A stretch of 10,355 nucleotides of DNA from Burkholderiales bacterium (GCA_028869035.1 JAGWTL010000082.1:1-10355), one strand, 5' to 3'; shown: positions 1 to 9,554, counted from the first letter of the stretch. Notes: generated by a model not told the origin, from the sequence alone. Translations and numbers: made by a program.

Positions 1-2727
1 GCCGACAAGCAGCGCCTGCTGGGTTTCCTGCAGGCCAGCCACGGCACGGCCACGGCCGAGCGCAAGAAGATCACCCTGACCAAGAAGTCGACCAGCGAGA
101 TCAAACAGGCCGACGCCAGCGGCAAGGCCCGTACCATCCAGGTCGAGGTACGCAAGAAGCGCACTTTTGTGCGTCGTGAGGATGGCAGCGATGTGGCCGA
201 GGGTGGCGCGGTCGAGCCGGTTGAGGAAGCCCCGGTGGCAATTCCGCCGGCTCCCGCCGTTGACAACGCCGAACTCGTGCGCCGCGAGGAAGAAGCGCGC
301 CGTCAGGCCGAGCTGATCCGCCGCCAGGAAGAAGACTTGGCGGAGAAGCGTCGACAGCGCGAGGAGAGTGAAAAGCGCGAGCGCGAAGCCGAAGAACGCG
401 CCGCCAGCCACGCTGCCGCCGAAGACGAGAAAAAGGTTCAGGCCTCGGCGAGCAAGTCAGAGGCCAGTGTCGATGCCGCCGCCGCGCGTGCTGCGGCACA
501 GGCTGAGGCGCGCGAGAGAGCCGCTGCCGAATCCAAGGCACGCACCGACGAAGAGGCCGCACGTGCGCTGGATCTGAATGACCGCCGCCGCAAGGCCGAG
601 GCAGAAGCGGCAGCCATCCGCTCCATGATGGCGACGCCGGTCAAGAAGGCGCCGCCACCGCCGCCCAAGAAGGAAGAGCCGAAGGTTGCCATCAAGGGCA
701 CCCTGCATAAACCGGCGGCCGGCAGCACGGTCGCCAAACCTGCCAAGCCGGCCGGTAGCGCGGTCGCAGCACCTGCCGGCGCGGGCAAGGAAATCAAGTC
801 AGCCAAGCTCTCGAGCAGCTGGGCCGGTGACCCGGCCAAGAAGAAGGCCATCCCGACGCGCGGCGACAGCAGCGGCGGCGTGGGCCGCAGCAGCTGGCGC
901 AGCGGCCCCAAGGGCAAGCGTGGCCACGACCGTGACGAGCAACAGTCCCAGGCCGCGCCGGCCGAAGCCCGCATCATCGAAGTGCACGTGCCCGAAACCA
1001 TCACCGTGGCCGAACTGGCGCACAAGATGTCGGTCAAGGCCTCCGAGGTGATCAAGGCACTGATGAAGATGGGCCAGATGGTCACCATCAACCAGCCGCT
1101 GGATCAGGACACGGCCATGATCGTGGTCGAGGAAATGGGCCACAAGGCCCTGACCGCGGCGCTGGACGACCCGGAAGCCTTTACCGAAGAGGAGGTGTCG
1201 GAGCAGCATGGCGAGGCGCTGTCGCGCGCGCCGGTCGTGACCGTCATGGGGCACGTCGACCACGGCAAGACCTCTTTGCTGGACTACATCCGCCGTGCCA
1301 AGGTGGCTGCGGGTGAAGCCGGCGGCATCACGCAGCACATCGGCGCCTACCACGTGGAAACGCCGCGCGGCATGATCTCCTTCCTGGACACCCCGGGCCA
1401 CGAGGCCTTCACGGCCATGCGTGCCCGTGGCGCCCAGGCGACCGACATCGTGATTCTGGTAGTGGCTGCCGACGACGGCGTCATGCCGCAGACCCGGGAA
1501 GCCATCAAGCACGCCAAGGCGGCGGGGGTTCCCATCGTTGTCGCCATCAACAAGATCGACAAGCCCGATGCCAACCCGGACCGCGTCAAGCAGGAACTGG
1601 TGGTGGAAGAGGTGGTGCCCGAGGAATTTGGCGGTGATTCGCCCTTTGTGCCCGTGTCGGCCAAGACCGGCCAGGGCATCGATGCCCTGCTGGAGCAGGT
1701 GCTGTTGCAGGCGGAAGTGCTGGAGCTCAAGGCTCCGATCGACGCCATGGCCAAGGGCCTGGTCATCGAGGCCAAGCTCGACAAGGGCCGCGGCCCGGTG
1801 GCCACCGTGCTGGTGCAGACCGGCACGCTCAAGACCGGCGATGTGGTGCTGGCCGGCCAGACCTATGGCCGCGTGCGCGCCATGCTGGACGAAAACGGCA
1901 AGCCGATCAAGTCGGCGGGTCCGTCCATTCCGGTGGAAATCCAGGGTCTGACCGAGGTGCCGCAGGCGGGCGACGAGTTCATGGTGCTGTCCGACGAGCG
2001 CCGTGCCCGCGAGATCGCGACCTACCGTGCCGGCAAGTTCCGCAACACCAAGCTGGCCAAACAGCAGGCCGCCAAGCTGGAGAACATGTTCACCGACATG
2101 GCTGCCGGCGAGGTGAAGATGGTTCCCATCATCGTCAAGGCCGACGTGCAGGGCTCGCAGGAAGCGCTGGCCGCCTCGCTGCTCAAGCTCTCGACCGACG
2201 AGGTCAAGGTGCAGCTGGTCTATGCGGCTGTGGGCGGCATCAGCGAATCCGACGTCAACCTGGCCATCGCCTCCAAGGCCATCATCATCGGCTTCAACAC
2301 CCGTGCCGATGCCGGCGCGCGCAAGCTGGCCGAAGGCAATGACGTGGAGATTCGCTACTACAACATCATCTACGACGCCGTCGATGAGTTGAAGGCGGCC
2401 ATGTCGGGCATGCTGGCGCCGGAGAAGCGGGAAGAGGTCATCGGCATGGCCGAGATCCGCACCGTCTTCGTGGCTTCCAAGATCGGCACGGTGGCCGGCT
2501 GCATGGTCACCGCCGGTTTCGTCAACCGCACGGCGCATTTCCGCCTGCTGCGCGACAACGTGGTCATCTACACCGGAGAACTCGATTCGCTCAAGCGCCT
2601 CAAGGACGACGTGCGCGAAGTCAAGGAAGGCTTCGAGTGCGGTATCAAGCTCAAGAACTACAACGACATCAAGGAAGGTGATCAGCTCGAATTCTTCGAA
2701 GTCAAGGAGATTGCTCGCACACTATGA
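1..2727 (+). CDS. infB: Translation initiation factor IF2 (5'-truncated by window edge)
   Basis: IF2 is the GTPase that brings initiator fMet-tRNA to the 30S subunit and promotes 50S joining. The reading frame is open from base 1 and gives 908 visible residues; by comparison with betaproteobacterial IF2, roughly 40 N-terminal residues are missing. Visible residues 1-60 resemble the IF2-associated region (ITLTKKSTSEIKQADASGKA). Next comes a long Arg/Glu/Ala-rich charged segment, a Pro/Lys/Ala linker with five consecutive prolines (218-222), and an IF2_N-like module near 325-375. The GTPase domain shows G1 GHVDHGKT (417-424), G3 DTPGH (463-467), G4 NKID (517-520) and SAKTG from 553. Domain II starts near 587, domain III near 695, and the C-terminal fMet-tRNA-binding domain ends the protein, with Cys880 in VKEGFECGI. 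The stop is TGA at 2725-2727. Reading frames starting at 169 lie inside this gene and are not the true start. Confidence 0.98.
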   Translation, partial: ADKQRLLGFLQASHGTATAERKKITLTKKSTSEIKQADASGKARTIQVEVRKKRTFVRREDGSDVAEGGAVEPVEEAPVAIPPAPAVDNAELVRREEEARRQAELIRRQEEDLAEKRRQREESEKREREAEERAASHAAAEDEKKVQASASKSEASVDAAAARAAAQAEARERAAAESKARTDEEAARALDLNDRRRKAEAEAAAIRSMMATPVKKAPPPPPKKEEPKVAIKGTLHKPAAGSTVAKPAKPAGSAVAAPAGAGKEIKSAKLSSSWAGDPAKKKAIPTRGDSSGGVGRSSWRSGPKGKRGHDRDEQQSQAAPAEARIIEVHVPETITVAELAHKMSVKASEVIKALMKMGQMVTINQPLDQDTAMIVVEEMGHKALTAALDDPEAFTEEEVSEQHGEALSRAPVVTVMGHVDHGKTSLLDYIRRAKVAAGEAGGITQHIGAYHVETPRGMISFLDTPGHEAFTAMRARGAQATDIVILVVAADDGVMPQTREAIKHAKAAGVPIVVAINKIDKPDANPDRVKQELVVEEVVPEEFGGDSPFVPVSAKTGQGIDALLEQVLLQAEVLELKAPIDAMAKGLVIEAKLDKGRGPVATVLVQTGTLKTGDVVLAGQTYGRVRAMLDENGKPIKSAGPSIPVEIQGLTEVPQAGDEFMVLSDERRAREIATYRAGKFRNTKLAKQQAAKLENMFTDMAAGEVKMVPIIVKADVQGSQEALAASLLKLSTDEVKVQLVYAAVGGISESDVNLAIASKAIIIGFNTRADAGARKLAEGNDVEIRYYNIIYDAVDELKAAMSGMLAPEKREEVIGMAEIRTVFVASKIGTVAGCMVTAGFVNRTAHFRLLRDNVVIYTGELDSLKRLKDDVREVKEGFECGIKLKNYNDIKEGDQLEFFEVKEIARTL

Positions 2728-2862
2728 CCGCGCCGCGCGCGATGATCTTGCCGCCAAGCGGCATCGATGACGAAATGACTTGAAGTCATGCGGGCTTTGC
2801 CCGCGTCATCGATGCGCCATGAGCGCGGGGTCATCGCGAGCCGTAGGAGAGCATCATTCGTT
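2728..2862 (+). promoter_or_regulatory. infB-rbfA spacer with a possible three-way-junction RNA
   Basis: This 135-bp gap separates infB from rbfA. A perfect 11-bp inverted repeat (gcatcgatgac at 2761-2771, gtcatcgatgc at 2805-2815) encloses two perfect 6-bp hairpins. The first is atgact/agtcat (2775-2780 with 2784-2789, loop tga). The second is gcgggc/gcccgc (2790-2795 with 2799-2804, loop ttt). Together they can form a closed three-way junction. No T-tract follows, so it does not look like an ordinary intrinsic terminator. The rbfA Shine-Dalgarno sequence AGGAGA lies downstream at 2845-2850. Possible roles are an mRNA-processing site, a stability element, or a temperature- or protein-responsive leader for rbfA, which is a cold-shock gene in E. 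coli. It could also be a dispersed palindromic repeat. The structure is seen in the sequence; the function is inference. Confidence 0.5.
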
Positions 2863-3234
2863 ATGCCCAAAAAGTCATCCACTCCGAACCGCGGCTTCAA
2901 GGTCGCCGATCAGATCCAGCGCGATCTGACGGAGTTGATCGCGCGCGAGTTGAAGGACCCGCGCGTGGGCATGGTGACGCTGCAAAGCGTGGAGGTCACG
3001 CCCGACTACGCGCATGCCAAGGTCTACTTCAGCGTGCTGGTCGGTGACCCGCAGGAAACGCAGGATGCCTTGAACCAGGCGGCCGGTTTTCTGCGCAACG
3101 GTCTGTTCAAGCGTCTGCACATTCATACCGTGCCGACCCTGCACTTCCTGTTCGACCGCACGACCGAGCGGGCCGCCGACATGAATGCGCTGATCGCGCA
3201 GGCTGTCGCGTCACGTTCCAAAGACGAGGGGTGA
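2863..3234 (+). CDS. rbfA: Ribosome-binding factor A
   Basis: RbfA is a small KH-like protein that binds the 30S subunit and helps mature the 5' end of 16S rRNA. The 123-residue product has the usual family length. Family-typical stretches are visible: FKVADQIQRDLTELIARELKDPRVG near the N-terminus, VTPDYAHAKVYFSV in the middle, and HTVPTLHFLFDRTTERAADM towards the C-terminus. ATG 2863 is preferred because MPKKSSTPNRGFKVADQ matches the normal N-terminus and AGGAGA lies at 2845-2850, although the 12-nt spacing is long. In-frame ATGs at 2788 and 2812 would add a non-family extension encoded by the palindromic spacer, so they are rejected. The stop TGA (3232-3234) lies just before the truB start, indicating translational coupling. 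The order infB-rbfA-truB is widely conserved. Confidence 0.96.
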   Translation: MPKKSSTPNRGFKVADQIQRDLTELIARELKDPRVGMVTLQSVEVTPDYAHAKVYFSVLVGDPQETQDALNQAAGFLRNGLFKRLHIHTVPTLHFLFDRTTERAADMNALIAQAVASRSKDEG

Positions 3235-3236
3235 CC

Positions 3237-4183
3237 ATGCAAGCGCCACGCACCAGGGTGCAACGGCGCCCTGTGCATGGGGTGCTCTTGCTGGACAAAC
3301 CGCTCGGACTTTCGAGCAATAACGCGCTGCAGAAAGCCAAATGGCTGCTGCGCGCCGAAAAAGCGGGCCATACCGGAACGCTCGATCCGCTGGCCACCGG
3401 TGTCCTGCCCATCTGCTTTGGCGCCGCGACCAAGTTCAGCCAGTTGCATCTGGACGCCGACAAGACCTACGAAACCACGGTGTGTCTCGGTGTGCGCACC
3501 AGCACGGCCGATGCCGAAGGCGAGGTGATCGCCACGCGCCCGGTGAACTGCACGCTGGGCCAGGTGGTCGAGGTGCTGGACCGGTTCATGGGCCCGATCC
3601 GCCAGGTGCCGCCCATGCACAGCGCCCTCAAGAAGGACGGCAAGGCCCTGTACGAATATGCCCGCGAGGGCGAGACCGTGGAGCGCGAGCCGCGCGACGT
3701 GGTGATCCACGAGCTGGAACTGCTGGAAGTGCAACTGCAAGGGGATGCGCCCTTTCTGCGTCTGCACGTGAAGTGCAGCAAGGGCACCTACATCCGCACC
3801 CTGGGCGAAGACATCGGCGAAGCCCTGGGCTGCGGCGGCCACCTGGTGGCGCTGCGACGCATCGCGACCGGACCCTTTGACCAGACCCAATGTGTGACCC
3901 TGGAAGGGCTGGAGACGCTGGATGAGACCGAGCGCCCGAAGCAGCTCAAGCCGGTCGACACGCTGCTGCCAGGTCACGCCAGCGTCACGCTGGACAGCGA
4001 AAATGCCGGTCGTTTCCTCAGCGGCCTGCGTCGACGCGGCAACTGGCCCGATACCGAACAAGTGGCTGTCTATGGCAGCCAGCCCCATGCCTTGCTGGGC
4101 ACCGCCCACGTCAAGGCCGGCGAACTCATACCCGGGCGCCTGTTGAGCCCGATCGAAATCCGACAAATCCTGGAAAGCCAACC

Positions 4184-4187
<4 letters not shown>
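3237..4187 (+). CDS. truB: tRNA pseudouridine(55) synthase
   Basis: TruB converts U55 in the T-loop of tRNAs to pseudouridine and also has a tRNA-folding role. Numbering from ATG 3237 (316 residues), the catalytic motif GHTGTLDPLATG carries the nucleophile Asp50. Tyr78 in KTYET stacks on the target base, and KCSKGTYIRTL (179-189) is the conserved active-site segment. The C-terminal ~70 residues, ending GRLLSPIEIRQIL, form a PUA-like RNA-binding domain. ATG 3237 is chosen because GAGGGG (3226-3231) sits 5 nt upstream. The alternative GTG at 3231 adds two residues, overlaps the rbfA stop and lies inside the Shine-Dalgarno sequence. The stop TGA at 4185-4187 overlaps the typA ATG at 4184 (ATGA), so typA translation is probably coupled. 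No active-site residue appears to be missing. Confidence 0.97.
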
Positions 4188-6013
<1,826 letters not shown>

Positions 6014-6152
6014 GCACCCCCCTGAGTCGACCTGCGGTCGCCTTCCCCCATAGGGGGACGACGCCAGTGGACCGGCAAAGCCGGTTCCACGGCGTCCCGC
6101 GAATAGACCCCGGCATGCGCAAGATCATCTTGACTGGCTGCGTCTCTATCTC
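6014..6152. repeat. Hairpin cluster, probable dispersed extragenic palindrome
   Basis: This non-coding gap between typA and the permease holds three consecutive hairpins. H1 is cgacc/ggtcg (6028-6032 with 6036-6040). H2 is tccccc/ggggga (6044-6049 with 6053-6058, loop ata). H3 is a 15-bp stem at 6061-6095 around ccggc-aaa-gccgg, with single-base bulges at 6066 and 6085. H3 could act as a transcription terminator for typA, but no T-run follows it. The C-run, G-run and accggcaaagccggt arrangement recalls palindromes I associate with intergenic regions of Comamonadaceae genomes. That is recollection of sequence style, not a search. Positions 6096-6152 show no clear promoter or strong ribosome-binding site for the downstream permease. 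Confidence 0.5.
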
Positions 6153-7028
6153 ATGAAGCTAACGCACCAGCGTGCCGTGTGGGTGATGGTGGCGGTGGCC
6201 CTGATGTGGTCCATCGCCGGCGTCGTCACGCGGCAGCTGGAGGCCGCGCGCAGCTTTGAAGTCACCTTCTGGCGCAGCTTCTTCACGGCGCTCTCGCTGC
6301 TCGTGATCCTGCCGCTGTGGCGCGGTCCGGGCGCGGTCTGGCGTCAACTGCGCAGCGCGTCGGCGGCGCTCTGGTGGTCCGGCCTGTGCTGGAGCGCCAT
6401 GTTTACCTCCTTCATGCTGGCCCTGACCCTGACCAGCGTGGCCGGGGTGCTGCTCATCTCCTCGCTCAATCCTCTGTTCACCGCGCTGCTGGCCTGGCTC
6501 TTCCTGCGCCAGCGCATCGCCTGGTTCACCTGGGCGGCGATCACGCTGGCCGGGGCCGGCATGGCCTGGATGTTCAGCGGGCAGCTGGGCAGCGACAGCG
6601 GCCTGGGTCTGTTCGTCGCACTATTCGTGCCGCTGAGCGCGGCGATCAACTGGATCGTGGTGCAGCAAGCCCATGCCAAGGGTGAGGACGTGGACCTGGT
6701 GCCTTCGGTGCTGGTCGGCGGCGTCCTCTCGGCCCTGGTCACCTTGCCGTTGGCGCTGCCCCTGCAGGCCACGGCGCACGACATCGGCCTGCTGGCATTC
6801 CTGGGCTTGGTGCAACTGGCCATACCCTGTACCTTGCTGGTGATCTGCGCGCGCGTGCTCAAGGCGCCTGAAATTTCCCTGCTGGCGCAGCTCGAGATCA
6901 TTTTTGGCATCCTGCTGGTCTGGCTCGGTGTCGGTGAGCGGCCAGCTGCGACCGTGCTCCAGGGCGGGGCCTTGGTGCTGTTCGCCCTGGTCTCCAACGA
7001 GTTGATGGTCTGGAAGAAGAAGCAATGA
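6153..7028 (+). CDS. EamA/DMT-family inner-membrane permease
   Basis: This 291-residue protein has about ten hydrophobic helices, roughly at 8-24, 38-56, 72-90, 95-117, 123-141, 150-170, 185-204, 210-231, 241-260 and 266-283. This is the two-times-five-helix layout of the drug/metabolite transporter superfamily. Family-like features are the early VALMWSIAGVVTRQL stretch, the SSLNPLFTALLAWLFLRQR segment closing the first EamA repeat, and LAQLEIIFGILLVWLGVGE in the second. It ends in a cytoplasmic-looking KKK. The substrate cannot be told from sequence; relatives export amino acids or other metabolites. ATG 6153 is used although no good Shine-Dalgarno sequence precedes it. The stop overlaps the next gene's ATG (ATGA), so the two are co-translated. 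A link between export and acyl-CoA metabolism is possible but unproven. Confidence 0.92.
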   Translation: MKLTHQRAVWVMVAVALMWSIAGVVTRQLEAARSFEVTFWRSFFTALSLLVILPLWRGPGAVWRQLRSASAALWWSGLCWSAMFTSFMLALTLTSVAGVLLISSLNPLFTALLAWLFLRQRIAWFTWAAITLAGAGMAWMFSGQLGSDSGLGLFVALFVPLSAAINWIVVQQAHAKGEDVDLVPSVLVGGVLSALVTLPLALPLQATAHDIGLLAFLGLVQLAIPCTLLVICARVLKAPEISLLAQLEIIFGILLVWLGVGERPAATVLQGGALVLFALVSNELMVWKKKQ

Positions 7029-8161
7029 CACTCCCTATCGTCTATACCTGTCCCGAGGTGCAAACCGAAGTTCGCGGACATCTCGGCTGCATCACGCTGA
7101 ACCGAGCGCGCGCGCTCAATGCCCTGTCCCTGCCCATGATCCGCGCCCTGGCCGCGGCGCTGCTGGCCTGGCGCGACGATCCGCAGGTGCAGGCGGTGGC
7201 GATCCGCGGCATGAGTAAAGGTGGGCCCTCCGGTAGCCAGGAAGAGCCGTTCGGCGCTTTCTGCGCGGGCGGCGACATCCGCTTCTTCCACCAGGCCGTG
7301 CTGCGCGCTGACGCAGAGATCGAGGACTTCTTCACCGAGGAATACACGCTCAACCATCTGATCCACCACTACCCCAAGCCCTATATCGCCTTCATGGACG
7401 GTGTGGTCATGGGGGGCGGCATGGGTATCAGTCAGGGGGCGAAGCTGCGCATCGTGACGCCCCGCACCAAGATGGCCATGCCGGAAACGAACATCGGCCT
7501 TTTTCCGGACGTGGGCGGCGGCTGGTTCCTGGCGCGTTGCCCGCGCCATGGCGGCGAGTGGCTGGCCCTGACCAGCGAAGTCATCGGCGCCGGTGATGCC
7601 CTGGCGCTGCAACTGGCCGACGTCTGCTTCGATGCAGCGCGCATCGGTGAGGCCTGGGATGCGCTGGCCGGTCTGGCGGACTTTGATGCCACCAGGCTGG
7701 AGAGCTGGCGGCGGAACTACATCACCGTAGCACCCGCAGCAGCTCTGCCGCTGGACACCATCGCACGTTGTTTCGAACAGCCTGATGTTCTGCGCGTCGT
7801 GCAGGCGCTGGAAAAGGAACGCGGCGAGTGGGCGGCCAGCACCGTCAAGGCCCTGCGCGCGCATTCGCCGCTGATGCTGGAGGTCACGCTGCAGCAGATC
7901 CGCCGGGGCGCGGGCATGAGCCTGGCCGATGAGCTGCGCATGGAACGCGACATGGTGCGCCACTGCTTCAACACACGGCATCTGGACCGTTACATGGCGG
8001 CAACCGACACCATGGAGGGCATCCGGGCCCTGGTGATCGACAAGGACCGCGCGCCGAAATGGTTGCCTGCGCGGCTGGAGGAGGTGACGCCGGCCATGGT
8101 GGATGGCTTCTTCGTCTCGCCCTGGCCCGCGCACGCGCATCCGCTGCGCGAACTGGCCTGA
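7025..8161 (+). CDS. Enoyl-CoA hydratase/isomerase family protein, 3-hydroxyisobutyryl-CoA hydrolase-like
   Basis: This 378-residue crotonase-fold protein is longer than simple enoyl-CoA hydratases (~260) and matches the HIBYL-CoA hydrolase (ECH_2) subfamily. Those enzymes release 3-hydroxyisobutyrate from its CoA thioester in valine breakdown. The oxyanion-hole segments are FCAGGD (79-84) and MGGGMG (129-134). The motif MPETNIGLFPDVGGGWFLAR supplies Glu154 and Asp162, the positions corresponding to catalytic Glu and Asp of HIBCH. A Gly/Ser/Glu-rich insertion (about 64-77) precedes CAGGD. The C-terminal region with DMVRHCFNTRHLDRYMAA and EGIRALVIDKDRAPKW is typical of the subfamily. A purine-rich GGAAGAAGAAG precedes the ATG, which overlaps the permease stop. 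No other valine-pathway gene (mmsA, mmsB, acyl-CoA dehydrogenase) is in the window, so the exact acyl-CoA substrate is uncertain. Confidence 0.88.
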   Translation: MTLPIVYTCPEVQTEVRGHLGCITLNRARALNALSLPMIRALAAALLAWRDDPQVQAVAIRGMSKGGPSGSQEEPFGAFCAGGDIRFFHQAVLRADAEIEDFFTEEYTLNHLIHHYPKPYIAFMDGVVMGGGMGISQGAKLRIVTPRTKMAMPETNIGLFPDVGGGWFLARCPRHGGEWLALTSEVIGAGDALALQLADVCFDAARIGEAWDALAGLADFDATRLESWRRNYITVAPAAALPLDTIARCFEQPDVLRVVQALEKERGEWAASTVKALRAHSPLMLEVTLQQIRRGAGMSLADELRMERDMVRHCFNTRHLDRYMAATDTMEGIRALVIDKDRAPKWLPARLEEVTPAMVDGFFVSPWPAHAHPLRELA

Positions 8162-8174
8162 GCAAGCTGCTCAG
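8158..8174. terminator. Hairpin over two convergent stop codons
   Basis: A perfect 7-bp stem with a 3-nt loop (ctgagca-agc-tgctcag) spans the meeting point of the plus-strand hydrolase and the minus-strand anti-sigma gene. Both TGA stops (8159-8161 plus, 8171-8173 minus) are inside the stem. Such symmetry suits a bidirectional terminator, but no T-run follows on either side. Termination is therefore a weak inference. Confidence 0.35.
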
Positions 8175-8983
8175 AGCTGGTGGTAGACCGCTTGCGCCAG
8201 CTGCAAGAGCTGCTCGCGGCTCAGCGCCCCTGACAGCGCGTAGGCAAACCCTTCTTCCACCCAGTAGAAGCCCGGGACCGGGCCATCCGCGCTGTAGCGG
8301 AATTCCGTGCCGGCGCCGCCATCACCTATCTCTCCGGGGGTGCTGCCGAGGTAGAGCGTCACCCGTTCACCGCGCGCGTTCTGGTACATGAACTGGGCGC
8401 GTGCGCCGTCACTGCCCGGCAGCAGCCGGCCGCCAACCAGATCGAAACCCTGCCCGTTCAATTTGGGGAGCTTGAGCGGGCGCCCCAGGCGCTTGGACAG
8501 CCATTGCACCAGGTGTTCTTCCTGGGCCGAACCGACTTCAACGGGGTGGCGGACCTCGGGCGCATAGACCGCGTGGGCCCAGGCGGCCTGGTGGACGAAC
8601 TCGCGTGCGGCCGGCGCGCGGGCCAGTGTCGAATCCGATCCGCTCTGTCCATGCATGAGCCAACCCAGGCCGAAGGCCAGGGCCAGTCCCGCCGCCATGC
8701 CGCCCCAGCGCCACCACTGCTGCACCTGCTGGTGGGCCTGTCCAGCCCGGCCGGCCGCGGCCAGCAGGCTGGCGGGGATGGTTTCCTCCAGCACCTGTCG
8801 ATGCAGCCCGCGCAGCGCGGTGCGCTGGCGTTGCCAGGCCTGCAGGGTTGCCGTGGCCGCAGGGTCGAGCGCCAGGCGGACTTCGAGCGCCGCACGCCCG
8901 AGCGCATCCAGTTGGCCGTCCAGCAGAGCATGCAGCTCCTCTTCGCTGACGGTTTGATCGGGTCGTGTGTCCATGGTGTTCAT
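8171..8983 (-). CDS. Anti-sigma factor, single-pass membrane protein (RsiW/COG5662-like)
   Basis: This protein probably holds the adjacent ECF sigma factor inactive at the inner membrane. From ATG 8983 it has 270 residues. The cytoplasmic N-terminal part carries EELHALLDGQLDALGRAALEVRLALDP, a helical anti-sigma-like segment. One transmembrane helix follows (WGGMAAGLALAFGLGWLMHG, about residues 94-113), then a ~155-residue periplasmic domain with HAVYAPEVRHPVEV, LVGGRLLPG, QFMYQNARGERVTLYL and FYWVEEGFAYALSG. The HxxxCxxC zinc motif of ZAS-type anti-sigmas is absent; the N-terminal part has no cysteine. The start is uncertain. GTG 8995 would overlap the sigma stop (GTGA) and add four residues, and ATG 8974 is also in frame. 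ATG 8983, 8 nt after the sigma stop with AAGTGA upstream, is chosen. The gene is last in the minus-strand operon. Confidence 0.87.
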   Translation of the reverse strand: MNTMDTRPDQTVSEEELHALLDGQLDALGRAALEVRLALDPAATATLQAWQRQRTALRGLHRQVLEETIPASLLAAAGRAGQAHQQVQQWWRWGGMAAGLALAFGLGWLMHGQSGSDSTLARAPAAREFVHQAAWAHAVYAPEVRHPVEVGSAQEEHLVQWLSKRLGRPLKLPKLNGQGFDLVGGRLLPGSDGARAQFMYQNARGERVTLYLGSTPGEIGDGGAGTEFRYSADGPVPGFYWVEEGFAYALSGALSREQLLQLAQAVYHQL

Positions 8984-8991
8984 CGTCGGTT

Positions 8992-9510
8992 TCACTTGAG
9001 ACGCCGCAGGGCAGGCGTCGCGGCGGTCTCGGATGGCGCAGTCATGAGCTCCTGCAGTCGGCTGCGCGCGCGCGACAGGCGCGACATCACCGTTCCCAGC
9101 GGCACGCCCGTGATACGGGCCACTTCAGCGTAGGACAGGTCTTCCAGCGTGACCAGCAGCAACACCACGCGCTGCTCCTCGGGCAGGCGCAGCAGGCAGC
9201 GCTGCAGGTCCAGGGCGCTGTCCAGCGGCGCGGACGGCGCCGGCAACTCCTGGTCCAGCTCGCCGAGGTCCAGGGGGCGGGCCAGTTCGCCCTGGCGCAG
9301 GGCGTGGCGGACCTGGCTGATGTAGAGGTTGTGCATCAGCGTGAAAAGCCAGGCCCGCAGGTCGGAGCCCGCCCGCCACAGGCGCCACTTGGCGCAGGCG
9401 CGCTCCAGGGTGTCCTGCACCAGGTCGTCGGCCGCCCAGGCATTCCCGGTCAGCGCACGCGCGTAGCGGCGCAGGCCGGGAATCTGTTCGATCAGGGCAG
9501 GGCGTTCCAT
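8992..9510 (-). CDS. ECF-family RNA polymerase sigma factor
   Basis: This 172-residue protein has only the two domains of group-4 (extracytoplasmic function) sigma factors. Sigma region 2 occupies about residues 5-70, with ADDLVQDTLERACAKWRLW (core binding) and DLRAWLFTLMHNLYIS (region 2.3-2.4, -10 contact). A Pro/Leu/Glu-rich linker (about 75-100) follows. Region 4 is LPEEQRVVLLLVTLEDLSYAEVARITGVPLGTVMSRLSRARSRL (about 109-152), a helix-turn-helix for -35 recognition. ATG 9510 is chosen because MERPALIEQIPGLRRYARAL is a natural ECF start. The frame stays open to 9660, but that part overlaps the upstream lipoprotein gene and encodes an Arg/Gly-rich non-sigma sequence. It lies 44 bp after the lipoprotein stop and directly before the anti-sigma gene, the usual sigma/anti-sigma pairing. 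Confidence 0.94.
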   Translation of the reverse strand: MERPALIEQIPGLRRYARALTGNAWAADDLVQDTLERACAKWRLWRAGSDLRAWLFTLMHNLYISQVRHALRQGELARPLDLGELDQELPAPSAPLDSALDLQRCLLRLPEEQRVVLLLVTLEDLSYAEVARITGVPLGTVMSRLSRARSRLQELMTAPSETAATPALRRLK

Positions 9511-9554
9511 CTGATGTGCACTCTGTACGGAGACGGAAGCCGCCCGGAAAAGCG

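Noticed and set aside
799..2538. Long minus-strand open frame (579 codons) opposite infB
   Set aside because: It is antisense to conserved IF2 domains. The protein is His/Gly/Leu-rich with no domain logic, as expected from G/C-biased third positions in the real gene.
2788..2862. Upstream in-frame starts for rbfA (ATG 2788 and 2812)
   Set aside because: They would translate the palindromic spacer into an extension foreign to RbfA. The AGGAGA at 2845-2850 supports ATG 2863.
6061..6095. Strong hairpin considered as a classic Rho-independent terminator for typA
   Set aside because: The stem is strong, but the sequence after it is cccgcgaat with no T-run. It was recorded as a palindromic repeat with possible terminator activity only.
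6344..8140. Minus-strand open frame (598 codons) spanning the permease and hydrolase genes
   Set aside because: It crosses two well-supported plus-strand genes, and its translation shows no recognisable domain.
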